From the NCBI GenBank assembly GCA_024036415.1, contig JAMWET010000949.1, forward strand, positions 146,501 through 210,500: a stretch of 64,000 nt of DNA. The letters are read 5' to 3'. Below are positions 42,401 through 55,000 of the stretch, in pieces. A model generated the notes under the pieces. It searched no databases. It was not told where the DNA came from and saw nothing but the letters and a program-made list of their open reading frames with translations. This DNA comes from Prochilodus magdalenae (taxonomy: Eukaryota; Chordata; Actinopteri; Characiformes; Prochilodontidae). Each line of letters opens with the position of its first letter. Within the stretch, counting starts at the first letter, position 1. Both the position numbers and the translations under genes were made by a program.

Positions 42401-45400
42401 AAAACAGACATTAATTACATGCTATTCATTTTTTAGAATCAGGGCAAAAAAGCAAAAACAAATGTAACAGTATGTTTAGCCTCCACAAGTAAAGCTAATA
42501 TAACATTTTCCTAGGTGGCCAGTGAGCTTCAGGAGACCTGCTTTCAGTTTTTTTAAAGAAATACAGAGGGATACTCTTCCACTTCTCCAAAGTTCAGTTG
42601 GTCGCATTTTCTGTTTCCCAGTTACAAATTTACGACCGGTCCACAGAACTTTACTTCACATCTCTGATTTCCAGTTTCAATGTTCTAGTGCAAAAGTCTT
42701 TTTCTCAGTATCAGCTTTCTGACAGCTAGTTTTCACACAGTGGAAGGGTGAACAGTAACACCTGTGTGTTTGTTTCTTTTAACAAGAGCTTTATTTTCTA
42801 CTCAGAGATGAAAGCATTGATGGTGACAGTCTTGCGAGGTTGTTAGGAGCCCAATCTTCCCTCTCTCTCACTCTCTTTTTTTTTTTTTTGAACCCCTGGC
42901 TTTAGACACTCCTGTTGTCTTCACATATTTTTTAAGACCTAATAAATATTCATGCGGGGCTAATTGTCATGACAAGCTTATGTAGGTGCCACATAACTTG
43001 GCCCCTGTAGGTGCCACATAACCTGGCCCCTGTTCGGGCAGTGTCTGAGCTCATGGTGAGTTTTAGGCTCTAAACTTCCTACTAGCTGGAATATTATCCA
43101 ATGGAAAATATTCTAAAACTAAGCACCGTTGTAAGTCACTCTGGATAAGAGCGTCTGCTGAATACCTTAAATGTAAACGTAAATAACCTTGAACAGAACA
43201 ACGTCCTATAGCGTTAGCGAAATATCTTCGTTAGCCATTTTAAATGTACGCAATACAGACATCAGTGAGGCAGCTAGGGTCTCTTTGAAGGACATATAAT
43301 GTCAGTGACTTCTTTTGGGAACACAGCTGTAACTTTTGGGGTTTAAGAAAGGAAGCACGAATAGGTTTCAGTGGCAGCAGGTAAGCACAGGTAAAACATG
43401 GACAAATTAAATCCTAATATATGTTATACTATACTATTTTGAGTAATTTGGCATATGCTTCCAGCTTTTTGGTTGCGAATGAAAAATGATTTTTTGACAG
43501 CAATTAAATAAAGGGAGGGGGGAAGGCTGTCTATGACTTCATACTTAATATTTCTGTATTTGTATTTTGTAAAACACTTCAAATGCAGTAGAAAGACTGT
43601 TGCGTCATCAGTGATCTTGTAGAAGACACCTAAAGTTACTGAACAGAGATTATTACCTTAGGCATGTTTGAAAGGCTGATGTGCTCTGCTTCTCTCGTTA
43701 TCTTAATAGCAAAAGTGGCTTTAAAGGCAGGTTCATCAAAACAAGGGAAAGCCTTGCGAGCAGCCAGGGGCTCAAACTGTGTAGCAGCCAAAACTCTGAA
43801 AAAAATAAAAATAAATAAATTAACAAATGAAAAAAAGAAAACAATAACACTCCTAACAATAATAATGTATATACAGCCTCCATCAACCTCAATAGGTACA
43901 GCTCCATGCCCATTTGAGCAAGTACACTTGTAGATGCACTCTGTAGTTCCACAATTACAGACTCTAGTCCATTTGTTTGTCTGTGTACTTTGTTGGCCCT
44001 TTTGCGCTGCTCTTCAAAGGTTAGGGCCCCCCTATAGGACCACCACAGAGCAGGTTTAACTTGGGTGGTGGATCATTCTCAGCACTGCAACGACACAGAC
44101 ATGGTTGTGGTGTGTTAGTGTGTGTGGTGCTGGTAGAAGTGAATCAGACACCTCAGTGTTACTGCCGGACTGAGAATAGTCCATCAACCAAAACTATCCA
44201 GCCTACAGCGTCCTGTGGTCAGCGTCCTGTGACCACTGATGAAGAACTTGAGGATGGCCAACACAAACTGCAGCAACAGATGAGATATCATCTCTGACTT
44301 CACAGCTACAGGGTGGACCAGCAAAGTAGGAGTGTATAATAGAGTCACCACCATGTCAGTGTCACTGCAGTGCTGAGAATGATCATTCAGTCAATTAATA
44401 CCTGCTCTGTGGTGGTCCTGCGGGGGTTCTGGATACTGAAGAGCAGGGTGAAAGGGAGTAACAAAGTATGCACAGAAAATTTCACTCAAAATATCACATA
44501 GAGAAAAGCCTTAGACGGCTTTACCTTTTTTTCCCAGTTGTATCAGTGTAGGAACTGTTATAGAAACCATCGTAGCTGTTGGAGAGGTTTGCTGAATAGT
44601 CAATTTTCAAGACATATTGTCCTCCCTTTTTGAGGGGCTCTGAAAACTTAACAGCGATCTGTTGCCATGGCTTGTACTCCAAGATGTTCACAACGTTGTC
44701 CTGGAAAGTACTTTTCAGGATCTTCATATCAGAACTGTGCAAAACGATCTTGTTGGTTTCTTGGAAGACCTCCAAGTTTATGGTCACGCGGCCATTGAAG
44801 GTCATGGTGGTCAAGTTCGGACGGAGTGAGATTTCATAATGAACTGGGCGCACGCTGGCAGGAAGTCTCAGCTTCGTCCATGGGAAAAGTTCTCCGTTTG
44901 ATGCTGTGGGATAGATCTGTTCCATGGAGGAGTTGGTCTTGTGACAGCCATCCTTGGAGAAGGTACAACGTGGGACGAAATAGATGGCCATGGCAATTAA
45001 GGCTACCACCACTAGAACCAAAATCCCCACCACTGTTGTCTTTGTGGTAGGCATAGAGCAGGAGCTTGAGGGCTGCTGACGAGTGTAGGAGGAGGCAGCG
45101 CTCCGCTGGTTGGAGCTTCGGTTCATGAAGGACATTCCAAGAAGCCTGGCGGAGGACTCATAGTCTTCCTCCTCCTCGTCCAAGTCATTCTCTCCAAGGC
45201 CTCGTACCAACAGCCTGGAACTTCGCGGCTCATAGACCACGTCATCTGAATCGATGGGATAGGAGGAGGACTCCTTCGCCAAATCAACCACGTCTGGCTC
45301 CTCCTCAAACATGCTGTTCTCAATCATGTTCCTGGGGAGCGATGCTCGCTCTGTTAGTAAAGATTGCAGATAAACAAAATGTCAAAGTTAAACCCTCGTG

Positions 45401-47601
45401 TGGTGAACAGCAGCACTCTTGTTGGTGATATTAGGTTATTTCCTGTTGACATGTGGGATATTGTCAGCCAAGCTAACCTAGTTTTCTATGAAAGTACATG
45501 ATTTTGGCTTCAGCCTACACTTTGGCCTATGGTGTCATTTGTCACTGGTGTCATTAAACTGGTAAATGTGAATGTCGAATTAATGCAAAATTAATAAATA
45601 AATAAATAAAAGCAGAAATGCAGAAAGAACATCTAGGAAACATCAGACACCCTAGGCCTATTTCAGCTAAACGACTAAGGCCTACAAGTTAGCAACATCC
45701 TTCTAAGCTAATCTGACCACAATCTTCCTTGTTTCATTTCCTCCTCTAACAAAAAGTGCCAGAAACAAAGGCTGCTGACAGTCTACAAACTGTACTCACA
45801 CTTGGTGAGGAAATACTTTTGTGACAACGTACATTACCTTTACAGACATAACAGTTAGGCTTTTTTAATTCATCTTATATTAAGTTTCCATTGTGCAGCT
45901 CTGAAGGCTCAGGTGACTGATGCCTTACTAACCTAACCTGCACTGTGCATCTGATATTTCTAATTTCCCCTTTCTTATGCTTGTGAGAGGACTTGAGCTA
46001 CAGTAAGCAGACCATAACCCCATGTTTGTACAAACATTACTATCATATTCCCAGCTGGTCGTACAGTCACCCATGATCGTCTCATGTTTCACCACGACTT
46101 TCCATGAGCATTTTTCTATCTCTGAGGCGTAGCCAGGCTGCGGTTCAGTTCCTTATCTGTTATGTAAATTTACAAATAATTTCTGCCAGAAATATAAACG
46201 CCTCACTAGCTCTACCCACACAACCACCCTGTAAAAACCTCCACCTGCCTGCAAATGCTGAACAACACATTAAAGAGATGCCATGAGGTAGCTATAAAAT
46301 TCTGGACTGAGAGTTCACAACTTCATTGCCTTGTGATTCTAAGACAACACGATATTCATAATTTTCTTGAGATCACAACATATTTTTTCTTGTGATCTCA
46401 GGATAACAAAAGTTGTTTTCTTCTTTTATGTTAAGATTACAAGAAACATATGTTGTGTTCTCAGGAAAAGTGGCAAAAGTTGTTTTCTTGAGGTCACAAT
46501 TTTTTTTTTTATAGATTTTTGGTGATGCCAGGATCACAAGAAAAATAAGTTATGATCTCAACAAAACAACGTCTGTTATCTTGTTTTTTGTTTTATTTCT
46601 CAGGATCTTGGTTAGCGAAGATGGCGAGATCTGTGTTGAGACAACCACACAACTAAGCCGTGATGCCCGGATAACAGTCTAGAAAAACAGAACTACCTCG
46701 TGACCTCTCTGGCCCTCCATACATTTATTATTATCATCATGACATATAAAAACTTTGCAGATACTTTAGATAGTATAAAGTAAGAAAACAGTGGGGACAA
46801 TAAATTAAGCAGCTATATTTGGTTATCAGATGACTACAGCTAGCTTAACTAGTACAAGTCTGTCAAAGAGACAGTGAATACCAAGTCCATCCTCAGCTCG
46901 GTCTAAACCGAGTAAGATGCCACTTTATTATTTAAGTGAGACTGAATGAAGTCCAGGTCCTGGATGGCAACCACGGAGCAAGACTAACAGCTGTAAAAGC
47001 CAATAAACAACTGCGACAGCTTCAGCAGATACAGAAGCAGCAGCTGCTGGTGTGTTATAACCTTACACGAGAATGCAGTGGGTGTAGATAAAGGCTGGTA
47101 GTAGCTGCTCATTCACCTAGCTATAAAACAACATGCTACGCTCATGTAAAAGTCCATACAGGGCAAGTCCCCCTCTGACAGACACTGCTGAGTGATGTTC
47201 ATTGCAATGCCTTGTTTAACTCCTGCCTGGAGTGCCGAAAACGAAGCACTCTCCTGTCCTCAGCCTGAATTCATGTTTTTGTTGTTGGGACTTCCCTGAA
47301 TGACAGTTTGACAACAACAGCTAACGTTAGCAGCGCGTTGAGGTTAGCTGTTCTGTTCTGATTAGCCTGGCTAGCTAACGACCCTGCAAAAACAAATGCA
47401 GAATAGAGGAGTTGTACGGAAGTCGCTGTAGATAGCTAGCATTTACTGGAAATGTCCATAATGTCTCCGAACTACCTAGCTAACTACAGCTGGTTCTGCA
47501 AGTCAAAACTTTAAGCTGGAAGTTCGCTGCTATCCGCTAGCGCGAGTTAGCAGACAAGTAGATACTGAGCTATCTGTCTTACCACTTTCAAACGATTCCA
47601 T
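33471..47601 (-). CDS. lnpep: Leucyl-cystinyl aminopeptidase (IRAP/oxytocinase), 18 coding exons
   Basis: Type II membrane M1 zinc aminopeptidase of endosomes/GLUT4 vesicles that removes N-terminal residues from peptides such as vasopressin and oxytocin. Exons (- strand): 47601-47583, 45350-44525, 43795-43657, 42300-42169, 41997-41877, 41712-41561, 41431-41318, 40413-40282, 40184-40053, 39970-39819, 38919-38828, 38658-38475, 38303-38147, 36815-36631, 35837-35676, 35583-35443, 34659-34578, 33602-33471 (TAG stop). All junctions are gt/ag and in phase; total 3054 nt, 1017 aa (human 1025). The N-terminus [19 protein letters not shown] aligns with human. Di-leucines fall at 53-54 and 76-77, the same residue numbers as the human sorting motifs. 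One transmembrane segment covers about 112-131. GAMEN is at 423-427, HELAH at 458-462 with E481 as third zinc ligand, and Y543 matches the transition-state tyrosine. The ERAP1-like C-terminal domain is complete. No break or missing catalytic residue was seen. erap2 lies upstream on the same strand. Confidence 0.97.
37082..37283 (+). repeat. tRNA-derived SINE in lnpep intron 13
   Basis: The head contains an A-box-like 'tgtagctcagtgg' (37088-37100) and a B-box-like 'ggttttaatcc' (37152-37162), the split RNA polymerase III promoter of a tRNA-related region. The tail 'cttgtaagtcgctctggatg' plus 'agagcgtc.gctaaatg' is the conserved 3' part of teleost SINEs. It ends in 'tgtaaatat'. It is not a functional tRNA gene, since the tRNA fold is not maintained. 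Confidence 0.85.
41318..41712 (-). other. lnpep: lnpep catalytic exons ([19 protein letters not shown])
   Basis: Exon 41712-41561 carries the exopeptidase motif GAMEN, which binds the substrate N-terminus, and the HELAH zinc-binding core (His, catalytic Glu, His). The next exon, 41431-41318, carries WFGNLVTM...[10 protein letters not shown], whose Glu is the third zinc ligand, 18 residues after the second His. The intron therefore splits HEXXH from the distal Glu at a phase-0 site. The same split occurs in the neighbouring erap2. Confidence 0.97.
42982..43031. repeat. Two-copy 25-bp tandem repeat
   Basis: 'gtaggtgccacataacttgg' plus 'cccct' occurs twice back to back with one base changed. 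It lies in lnpep intron 3, just upstream of the SINE tail fragment. Confidence 0.7.
43125..43185 (+). repeat. 5'-truncated SINE tail fragment in lnpep intron 3
   Basis: 'gttgtaagtcactctggata' then 'agagcgtctgctgaat' matches the 3' tail of the SINE at 37082-37283. The tRNA-like head is not recognisable here. Confidence 0.75.
43868..44480 (+). repeat. Foldback dispersed repeat (copy B) in lnpep intron 2
   Basis: Imperfect inverted arms. The left arm, 43974-44110, contains 'aggaccaccacagagcagg' and 'cattctcagcactgcaacg'. The right arm, about 44349-44480, contains 'cactgcagtgctgagaatg' and 'cctgctctgtggtggtcct'. The arms can pair into a long hairpin around a ~240-bp loop that includes 'cctgtgaccactgatgaag'. 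A deleted copy lies at 9063-9350. No transposase is encoded. Confidence 0.75.
45351..47582 (-). other. lnpep: lnpep intron 1
   Basis: Large first intron between the 19-nt coding exon 1 and exon 2. It holds a degenerate repeat of 'cttgtgatctcaggataac'-like units at about 46320-46620. No other exon was seen. Confidence 0.7.
46320..46620. repeat. Degenerate 'ttgtgatctca...' repeat cluster
   Basis: Several imperfect copies, in both orientations, of a unit built from 'cttgagatcacaa', 'tcaggataacaaaagttg' and 'ttgttttctt'. The unit is about 50 bp and poorly conserved. It may be an old dispersed repeat or a decayed minisatellite. Confidence 0.5.
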
Positions 47602-47960
47602 ATTTAGATGTCCGGCAAAGTATGGCAGCCAATTTGACTTCTCCGCACGTCCACGAGCACGGTAACGTCACTAATCCACCTCAGCGTGGAAATAAAACAA
47701 AATAAATAATAATAAAAAAAACCGTCAGCCGCCAAGTAAACGACGAACAAGCTACAACATCAACTGGCAAAGAGAACTATGTTAGCTGGCTTAGCCTGGT
47801 TAGGCTAGCCAGCTAGCAATAATCGCTCCCGTCTCCTAACTTCGTGGCATTGGAGTAAAACGACGGCATCAATCTCGGCACTGATGAGCGAAGACATGCG
47901 CTGGCGGTGCGCATGTAGAATAGACGAGCCTCGGCTTGGAAGCACAGAGCTTTATTGACT
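47560..47960 (-). promoter_or_regulatory. lnpep: lnpep first exon and likely CpG-containing promoter
   Basis: The start codon ATG (47601-47599) is followed six codons later by the donor AGTG|gtaaga. Upstream, 47640-47930 is richer in CpG than its surroundings (for example 'cgtccacgagcacggtaacg', 'aaacgacgaac', 'gcgctggcggtgcgc') and lacks a clear TATA box, as expected of a broadly expressed promoter. The transcription start cannot be fixed from sequence. Confidence 0.5.
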
Positions 47961-48189
47961 GACTGACTGACTGCTAGCTGTCAACACACTTCTGCTCTAA
48001 GCGGCTGACTGACTGACTGACCCCGCATGCACAGCTCTCAGTTTCTGTTATGGATCTTTTCTGTTTTTTACAGTACGGCCTGAAGAGACAGAGAGCACAC
48101 GTCTATCTCAAAGCAGGAAGAGCAATATAGTATTTACAGTAGGGCAGCAGATAAATCCAGCACACCACCATCAGAAGTCCATTAAGTGT

Positions 48190-48975
48190 AGTATTATACA
48201 GCGTGGTATAGAAGTGTATAGTCTATATAGTATAAGTATTATACAGCGTGGTATAGAAGTGTATAGTCTATATAGTATTAGTATTATACAGTGTGGTATA
48301 GAAGTGTATAGTCTATATAGTATTAGTATTATACAGTGTGGTATAGAAGTGTATAGTCTATATAGTATAAGTATTATACAGCGTGGTATAGAAGTGTATA
48401 GTCTATATAGTATAAGTGTTATACAGTGTGGTATAGAAGTGTATAGTCTATATAGTATTAGTGTTATACAGTGTGGTATAGAAGTGTATAGTCTATATAG
48501 TATTAGTATTATACAGTGTGGTATAGAAGTACATAGTCTGTATAGTATTAGTATTATACAGTGTGGTATAGAAGTGTATAGTCTATATAGTATTAGTATT
48601 ATACAGTGTGGTATAGAAGTGTATAGTCTGTATAGTATTAGTATTATACAGTGTGGTATAGAAGTGTATAGTCTATATAGTATTAGTATTATACAGTGTG
48701 GTATAGAAGTGTATAGTCTATATAGTATTAGTATTATACAGTGTGGTATAGAAGTGTATAGTCTATATAGTATTAGTATTATACAGTGTGGTATAGAAGT
48801 GTATAGTCTATATAGTATTAGTATTATACAGTGTGGTATAGAAGTGTATAGTCTATATAGTATTAGTATTATACAGTGTGGTATAGAAGTGTATAGTCTA
48901 TATAGTATTAGTGCATACAGTGTGGTATAGAAGTGTATAGTCTATATAGTATTAGTGCATACAGTGTGGTGTAGA
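48190..48975. repeat. 45-bp minisatellite between erap2 and lnpep
   Basis: About 17 near-identical copies of a 45-base unit beginning 'atacagtgtggtatagaagt' and containing 'gtatagtctatatagtatta'. Because 45 is a multiple of three and the unit lacks a stop in one frame, a 238-codon open frame appears (15-residue repeat YSLYSISIIQCGIEV). It is not taken as a gene. The array starts about 590 bp upstream of the lnpep start codon. Confidence 0.97.
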
Positions 48976-49215
48976 AGTATACATGGTGGTATGTACAGGG
49001 TGGTTAGAAGTGTTTAGTCTGTATAGTATTAATATTGTATAGTGTATGTATAGTACTAGTATGTACAGGGCTGTATTGAAGTGTATTAGTGAGTACAGTG
49101 TGGTATAGGTATTAGTAAGGGCTATGTACAGGGTGGTATGTAGAGGTGGTATATAAGTGTATGGTCTGTATAGTATTAATATTGTACAGTGTGTTACAGA
49201 TATTGTGTGGTACAG
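48976..49215. repeat. Degenerate extension of the 45-bp minisatellite
   Basis: The text continues with shuffled pieces of the unit ('gtatgtacagggtggt', 'agtctgtatagtattaatat', 'tacagtgtg') without a fixed period. This is the decayed edge of the array. Confidence 0.7.
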
Positions 49216-52097
49216 TATTTAACTTCATTAACACAGTTTTGCTCTACATTAACTCCAGAGCAAAACTAAAGAAGGGGGGGGGTAGTTTTTATATATTTGT
49301 GTCTTTTGAGATCAGCCCTTAACCTCAGCCCTTACCCTAACCGTAACTGTGACAGGATTGTTGAAACACAATGAACACCATTATGATTCTAAATTTAAAT
49401 TCCAGCCACTCACCCTGCTCTGCAGAGACCAGGGTTTTATGGAAGTCGATTTGTGCCAGATACAGGAGAAAAAACTTTTTCTTTTTTTTCTTTGCATGTC
49501 AGACAGTTATATTTAAAATAATATTTACATAGTACTTAAAAAATGCTTTTGAAGCTTGAAGTTATTAGTTATGACATTTGTTGAAATACTGAACATTTTT
49601 ACAATACACAATGCTTTTTAAGATACTACATTAGTTGTAAAAAAGTAAAAAGGATTTTTCAAAAAACTATCAAAAATTGTGAGAAATGCTGTATTTTATT
49701 GCCATGCATTTTTTCATGATAATGATATAAATTTTTATATTGCCCAGCCCTAATTTCAGTTTATTAACACATGTTATATAATTTTCATGTTTTGTTAAGA
49801 CACTAATTCATTCCTTGGGTGTAGTAACTTATATTCTCATGATACCGATTCTCATAAATCGTTATTGTACTATACAATGTCTTTTCATTATAAGTAGTTA
49901 TGTAGAGAATATAAGTCACTATTGGAGATACTAAGTCAATATTTGGAGAGTGGTGAGTTATTAGTTGCTTCACTAAATCAAGTCAGTTCTTTACATGTAT
50001 AACTCTGAGGTGACTATTAAACACACTGCCACTGCAAAATGCATTAAACTACCGGTCAGTTCAGGCTAAATGCAGCTGGTGATCCTAAAAAGCAACCACC
50101 TGGCAAGACTAACAGCTGTGAAAAGCAATAAAAGCACAACTGCAACCCTCTGAACAGCTAGCTGAGGTCTGTGCACTGATGCTAGCTTGAACAAGAATGA
50201 GGCTGACACACTAGCTAAGCAGAAGCAGCTTCTTATCCTTTTTTCACCTTTAAGGACAATAAAGCACTGTCTACCAACTTAAACCAGGAAAACAAAACAA
50301 GTCCAATCCAGGGAAAGTGTAGGAGAACTAAAATAAGAAAAGGACATACCCATGGATCCATATTCCAACTGGCTTAAGCAGCAAACTGGTTCCATATAGC
50401 AGACCAGCACCACAGCAAGCGCCATACTACTGCCCAAAGTGAGCAGCAATAGCTTAGTGTCTCTGTTCAGTAATTTGAGCTATCACATGCTGACAATTTC
50501 TTTGGCAATGACTTAGTTTGAGTGACTCCATGCTATTCTTCAGCATGGCTCTTACAATAGCTCGGTGTTCTCTCATGTGATTGTAGTACCTCGCCTTTTT
50601 GTCCATATGACCTTGTAGGCCTGCAGACACTTAAATATAATTTTACAGTTACAATGATATGCGTATTTCACTCAGATAGAAAACAACCTGTAATCGTGTC
50701 TAAAAACGTCAATTAATAAGTGCGTAATAAACTTAAGACTTGTCTTGTGTTCAATGACCAACCATCTTTCAGCGTTGTCCATCTCCATGTTCTCTAATTA
50801 AATAAACATTAAATGAATTACAGTACTGTATCAGAGACCACCCTTCTGGAAATTTAATTTCCAGTCAAAACAGCCACAAGTTATTCATTTGTCACTGTCC
50901 AAAAAGAAGGAAACATAAACAAGCACAAGTGCCTTCAATACTAAGAGACACTAATGTTCACATTAGCTAATACTCAAAACACACATTAGCTCAAGGTAAG
51001 AATTACAGTCAGACCTCTTCGACCCCCTTAAAATCAAATGTACAAGGGGTTTCTGAAAAAAAAGTACTATGATATAATGCTCTACATGCTTAGCAGCTTT
51101 ACCCATAATCGTCAAGCTTAGGCATCTTAACTAACTAGAGCTGCAACACTGGTCTGCCTCAGGGTGGTGCTGTAGTAAATTGGTTCACTTCAAACTTTAA
51201 AAAGTCCTGAAGCTCCGTGGTGAATAAAAAATTTCCCCAAGAGTCAAAACAGTAAATTGCTACTCATTTCTCAAACAGAAGACAGGAGATGTGTAAGATC
51301 TCAGTTAAAGCAGAAAATGCTAAAAGCTAAATGCTAAGCCTGAACTTTGCAGGTGTGATTAAAAAAAAAACTATTTCTCTGAAAACCTGAACAGTCATGA
51401 GAGGAATGAAAGCAGTATGGCAAAGGGTGGACACATTCAGTACTTAACAAACATAGCTGTTGAGCAAAATTTAGTTGAGCTGTTGAGATGTACTTTCCTG
51501 ACACTGAATAATTAATATAAAATAAATTAGGTGTTTTTTGTGCAGTACTGTATGTGTCCACTGCATGAACTAAATATGGCGGCCTGTAAATGTGATTTAG
51601 TGTAAAAAGTAAATAACCTGAATAATGACAAATTACCGTTTGATTGGATAGCACAAATAATTCCCTGATGTACACTTTTGCTCATATGTGTATATTTAGC
51701 TTATAAAAAACAAGAGGCAAAAATACACACAGTCGTTAAGATTTTCATCTCCTTTTATGAAAGAAAAAATAGAAACCAGTAAAACATATTGGAGTCAAAA
51801 TACTTCAAAATTCCTTTTTAGAAAACCTAATAAAAACATCACACACTCAGCACCACATCACCTACTTGTTTTAGCCTGAAACAGAAAACCATGCAAACCA
51901 TGCTTAATGTGTTTAGGGAAACTTTCTTATCAGAACTTTATCCTGTAAGCTGCATTGAAAAGTGAAAAATAGAGCCTGCTGAACTTGCTGAATTATTTAT
52001 AAAACCAGTGTACATTTTCATACAGTCATCTGCACTTTACTGAACCATCTGGAAATGTATTTTATAGCGGCTGGTACTGCCAGTGTGAAGTTCACTT
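49216..52097. other. erap2-lnpep intergenic gap / erap2 3' flank, no gene
   Basis: No exon recognised. It contains a transposon-like right end at about 49690-49756 ('atattgcccagcccta') and a repeat at about 51020-51310 related to 2160-2475. The erap2 3' UTR (- strand) must lie below 52098, but I see no clear AATAAA close to the stop. Confidence 0.4.
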
Positions 52098-55000
52098 TTA
52101 ATTCAGTCTCTGCTGAAGCCAGGTCCTCAGAGTTTCTAAATTCCTCTCCAACCACAGAATATTCTTCTCTACGTTTTCAACAGCAACCTGAGTGATGCGA
52201 AGCTGAGAAGACTGGTCCCTGATGGAGTCGAAAAAATCCTTGATCTGGAAATACAACGCACACTCCTTAATTTTCTGGAAGCTTCTTATAGCAGGATTGG
52301 CAATGCTGGGAAAGGATCTTATTAAACATCTTAAAAACTGGTAAGGCCACTCACATTAGCAAGCTCCTCTTTAGACGAGAACTGCCCTGCTGTACCGATG
52401 ATGATAGTTCTGATACTGAATGATCCCAGCTGGAATCTGGAATTAAGAAGAACACAGGTTTTATGTGAGCAGATCTCCTGCTCTGGTGCCAATGGACAGA
52501 TGAGCACTATCACAGAATATTCTCAGATTTCAGCCAGGTATGATGTGAATGGATTTTAATCTACTGCACTCACTTTTCCACCAGTTTATTCCAGTTCTTT
52601 TTCACAAAACTCCAAGATAGAAAATGGCCTGCTGGATTTCTGGCCACACGGTATATTAGCGAAGATAGGTCCTGTGTTCTTATCACCGATCCCTCCATTC
52701 CAAGCTCCAACAGTCTAAAGTCAAATACATCAAAGCATGATGATTATCTGTGCAAATGTTTTAGTTATCAATAGGCTATAAACTAAATTGCAAATATTTC
52801 AGTTTTTGTGCTAACAAAAGGAGTGTAAATGTCCTGAAAATGGTGATCTGGAAATTCGGTTCTTACATGATATCCTAATTAATTGCTATGTAGAATTCTT
52901 ATGGCTGAAATAATTTCACTGCCAATTTTCACACATTAAAGACCAGACAAAAAGCTTGGAGGTTTGTCTATGTCCAGTACCTGTAAACTTTAATGTTTTC
53001 CCAAAGAGTCATGATTTAATCAAACTGTTATAGAACCAAAGAACAAAGAACCCCTAGTAGGCCACTGCATACCTTAGTAGGTTATTGGAATTCTTGCTGC
53101 TTGCTAAGGCAGAGAGAATTTTGTATTTCTCTGCCTCAGACATGGAAACCGTATACTTCTCCAACAGATACTGCCAGCCACTTTCATCCTGGGCTCCAAC
53201 CATGTAGATGGTCTCAGTTACATCACTTGGTAAACTGTAAAATGCAGTTCCCAGTGAGCGATGTCTAGGACAATCGGTTCTGTATACAAAGTACTAAATC
53301 ACTTAATATTTAATATTATATCCTTTATATCTAAAGTACTAACTATCAGTAATTAAAAATAAGTTATGCTGAATATACACAATGTACAGACATAAAAACA
53401 TAACACACATTTCTCTCCTGATCTGCTTTTAGAGTGTACTTTTTCTGAGCATTTTACTGAGTATCAGACCTGATTGTGCCCTTAGAGTTCACCCAGGCTT
53501 GAAAGAATTCTTTGGCCTTTTCCAGACAGGGAGCGTAACCGAGATCACATGCCAGTGACAGAAGTTCAGAACGTAGCCTCCTATCTGAGACTGTGCCTTC
53601 ATTACTCCACGTCTGTTTGTCTATCACATCTTTGAAATACTGCAGGATGTAGGTCTGCAAGACAAAGGCACACACACAAGAGGTCACTGTCCACCCACGC
53701 ATACAGGATAGAGTCTTATAACACAGTCAATGAGAGGAAGGGACCTTAGAGGAATACTTGCATTTCACCATGAAATAAAGCTAATTCTAGCCTAGGGCTG
53801 TGTGGAGAGACCTCAGCTGCTGTGTTACTGTCTAAAATAAAAAGCTCTTTGATTGAGGTCCAGTGGAATGAGGGATAACAAATCAGATTGGCTCAAACGT
53901 CCTGGGAATCATTTGCTGAGGGAAGTCTGGCACATTACATTAACATTGCGTGTGCTGTAGTTCTGTACTTGAACTATAAGTCTATTGAGCACATGCTGCT
54001 CTATTTTCAAGATCAGCCAACCCCTTTGAGTGCAGGAGTGAACAGTAGGTCCAGCCTGCTGTACTCTCATGTGGAAGGGTAGGTGCCAACAAAACAAGTG
54101 AACAAGGATCTATCTGATGGGTCACATCTGAAATACCTTGAGATTTTGAGTGATATCAGCCATGTTCCTCTTCTCTATCATCTTGTAAAATGATTCTAAA
54201 TATCCAATGCCTTGTAAGAGGGGAACATTGTGGGTCTCAGACTTCAAGTAGCTGATCAGATCCAAGGCCCGGTCCAGTGTCAATCGCCCTGCCCTAGACA
54301 TACCAGATACAAAGAGGAGGGCAGCAAATAAGAAAGCAGTACAGCTGCCATACATACCCTGACTGCATATGTTCATAGTCAACTTACGGGGGTGTAACAC
54401 TAACTGTAACAGTTCCAAGCAGCCAAGCCGGGTTTTATTCAAATGGCTGTTTTAAACTTTGTAAATTTCCCGAAAGGTGGTATATGAAAATGTGAACGAA
54501 ATTCCCAACGATAATGGACCACACGTGTACACGCATGGTGACTTTCATCAGACATTTTTTAGTTATTGCCAGATAACATGACTGACCTGCTACGTCATCA
54601 CTAATACATTACCCTACTAGCAATTTTGAAACACCAACTTTTCCTTCTAATCCATGTGTATTTTTTTGTGATATTTAGGCATGTTAGCCTAATTTTTCTC
54701 TTTTCTGTCCAGGGTTATCTTTTTTCATTTTCCAAAACTGAACAAAGGAGGTCAAAGAAAAACCCTCTGCTGCATTGACAGAGGCCTTGCAATAAGAACA
54801 CAACACTGAGTATGTTGCTTAAAAACAATAGCGGTCAGCTTGAGTTGTTTATCATTCTGGATTTCGTCTGTATATTTGTCCATTTTATATAATATGTCAG
54901 ATACTGTCAGAAACCATGCAAGTAAGTCTGTTTCCTATTATTAAACTTAATAAGAGTGCAGTCTGAATAGTGGCTAAAAGCTTCCATAACTTAAGCTTGT

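Noticed and set aside
48214..48930. 238-codon open frame of a 15-residue repeat (YSLYSISIIQCGIEV)
   Set aside because: It follows from a 45-bp minisatellite whose unit length is a multiple of three. No flanking exon, signal or family resemblance was seen.
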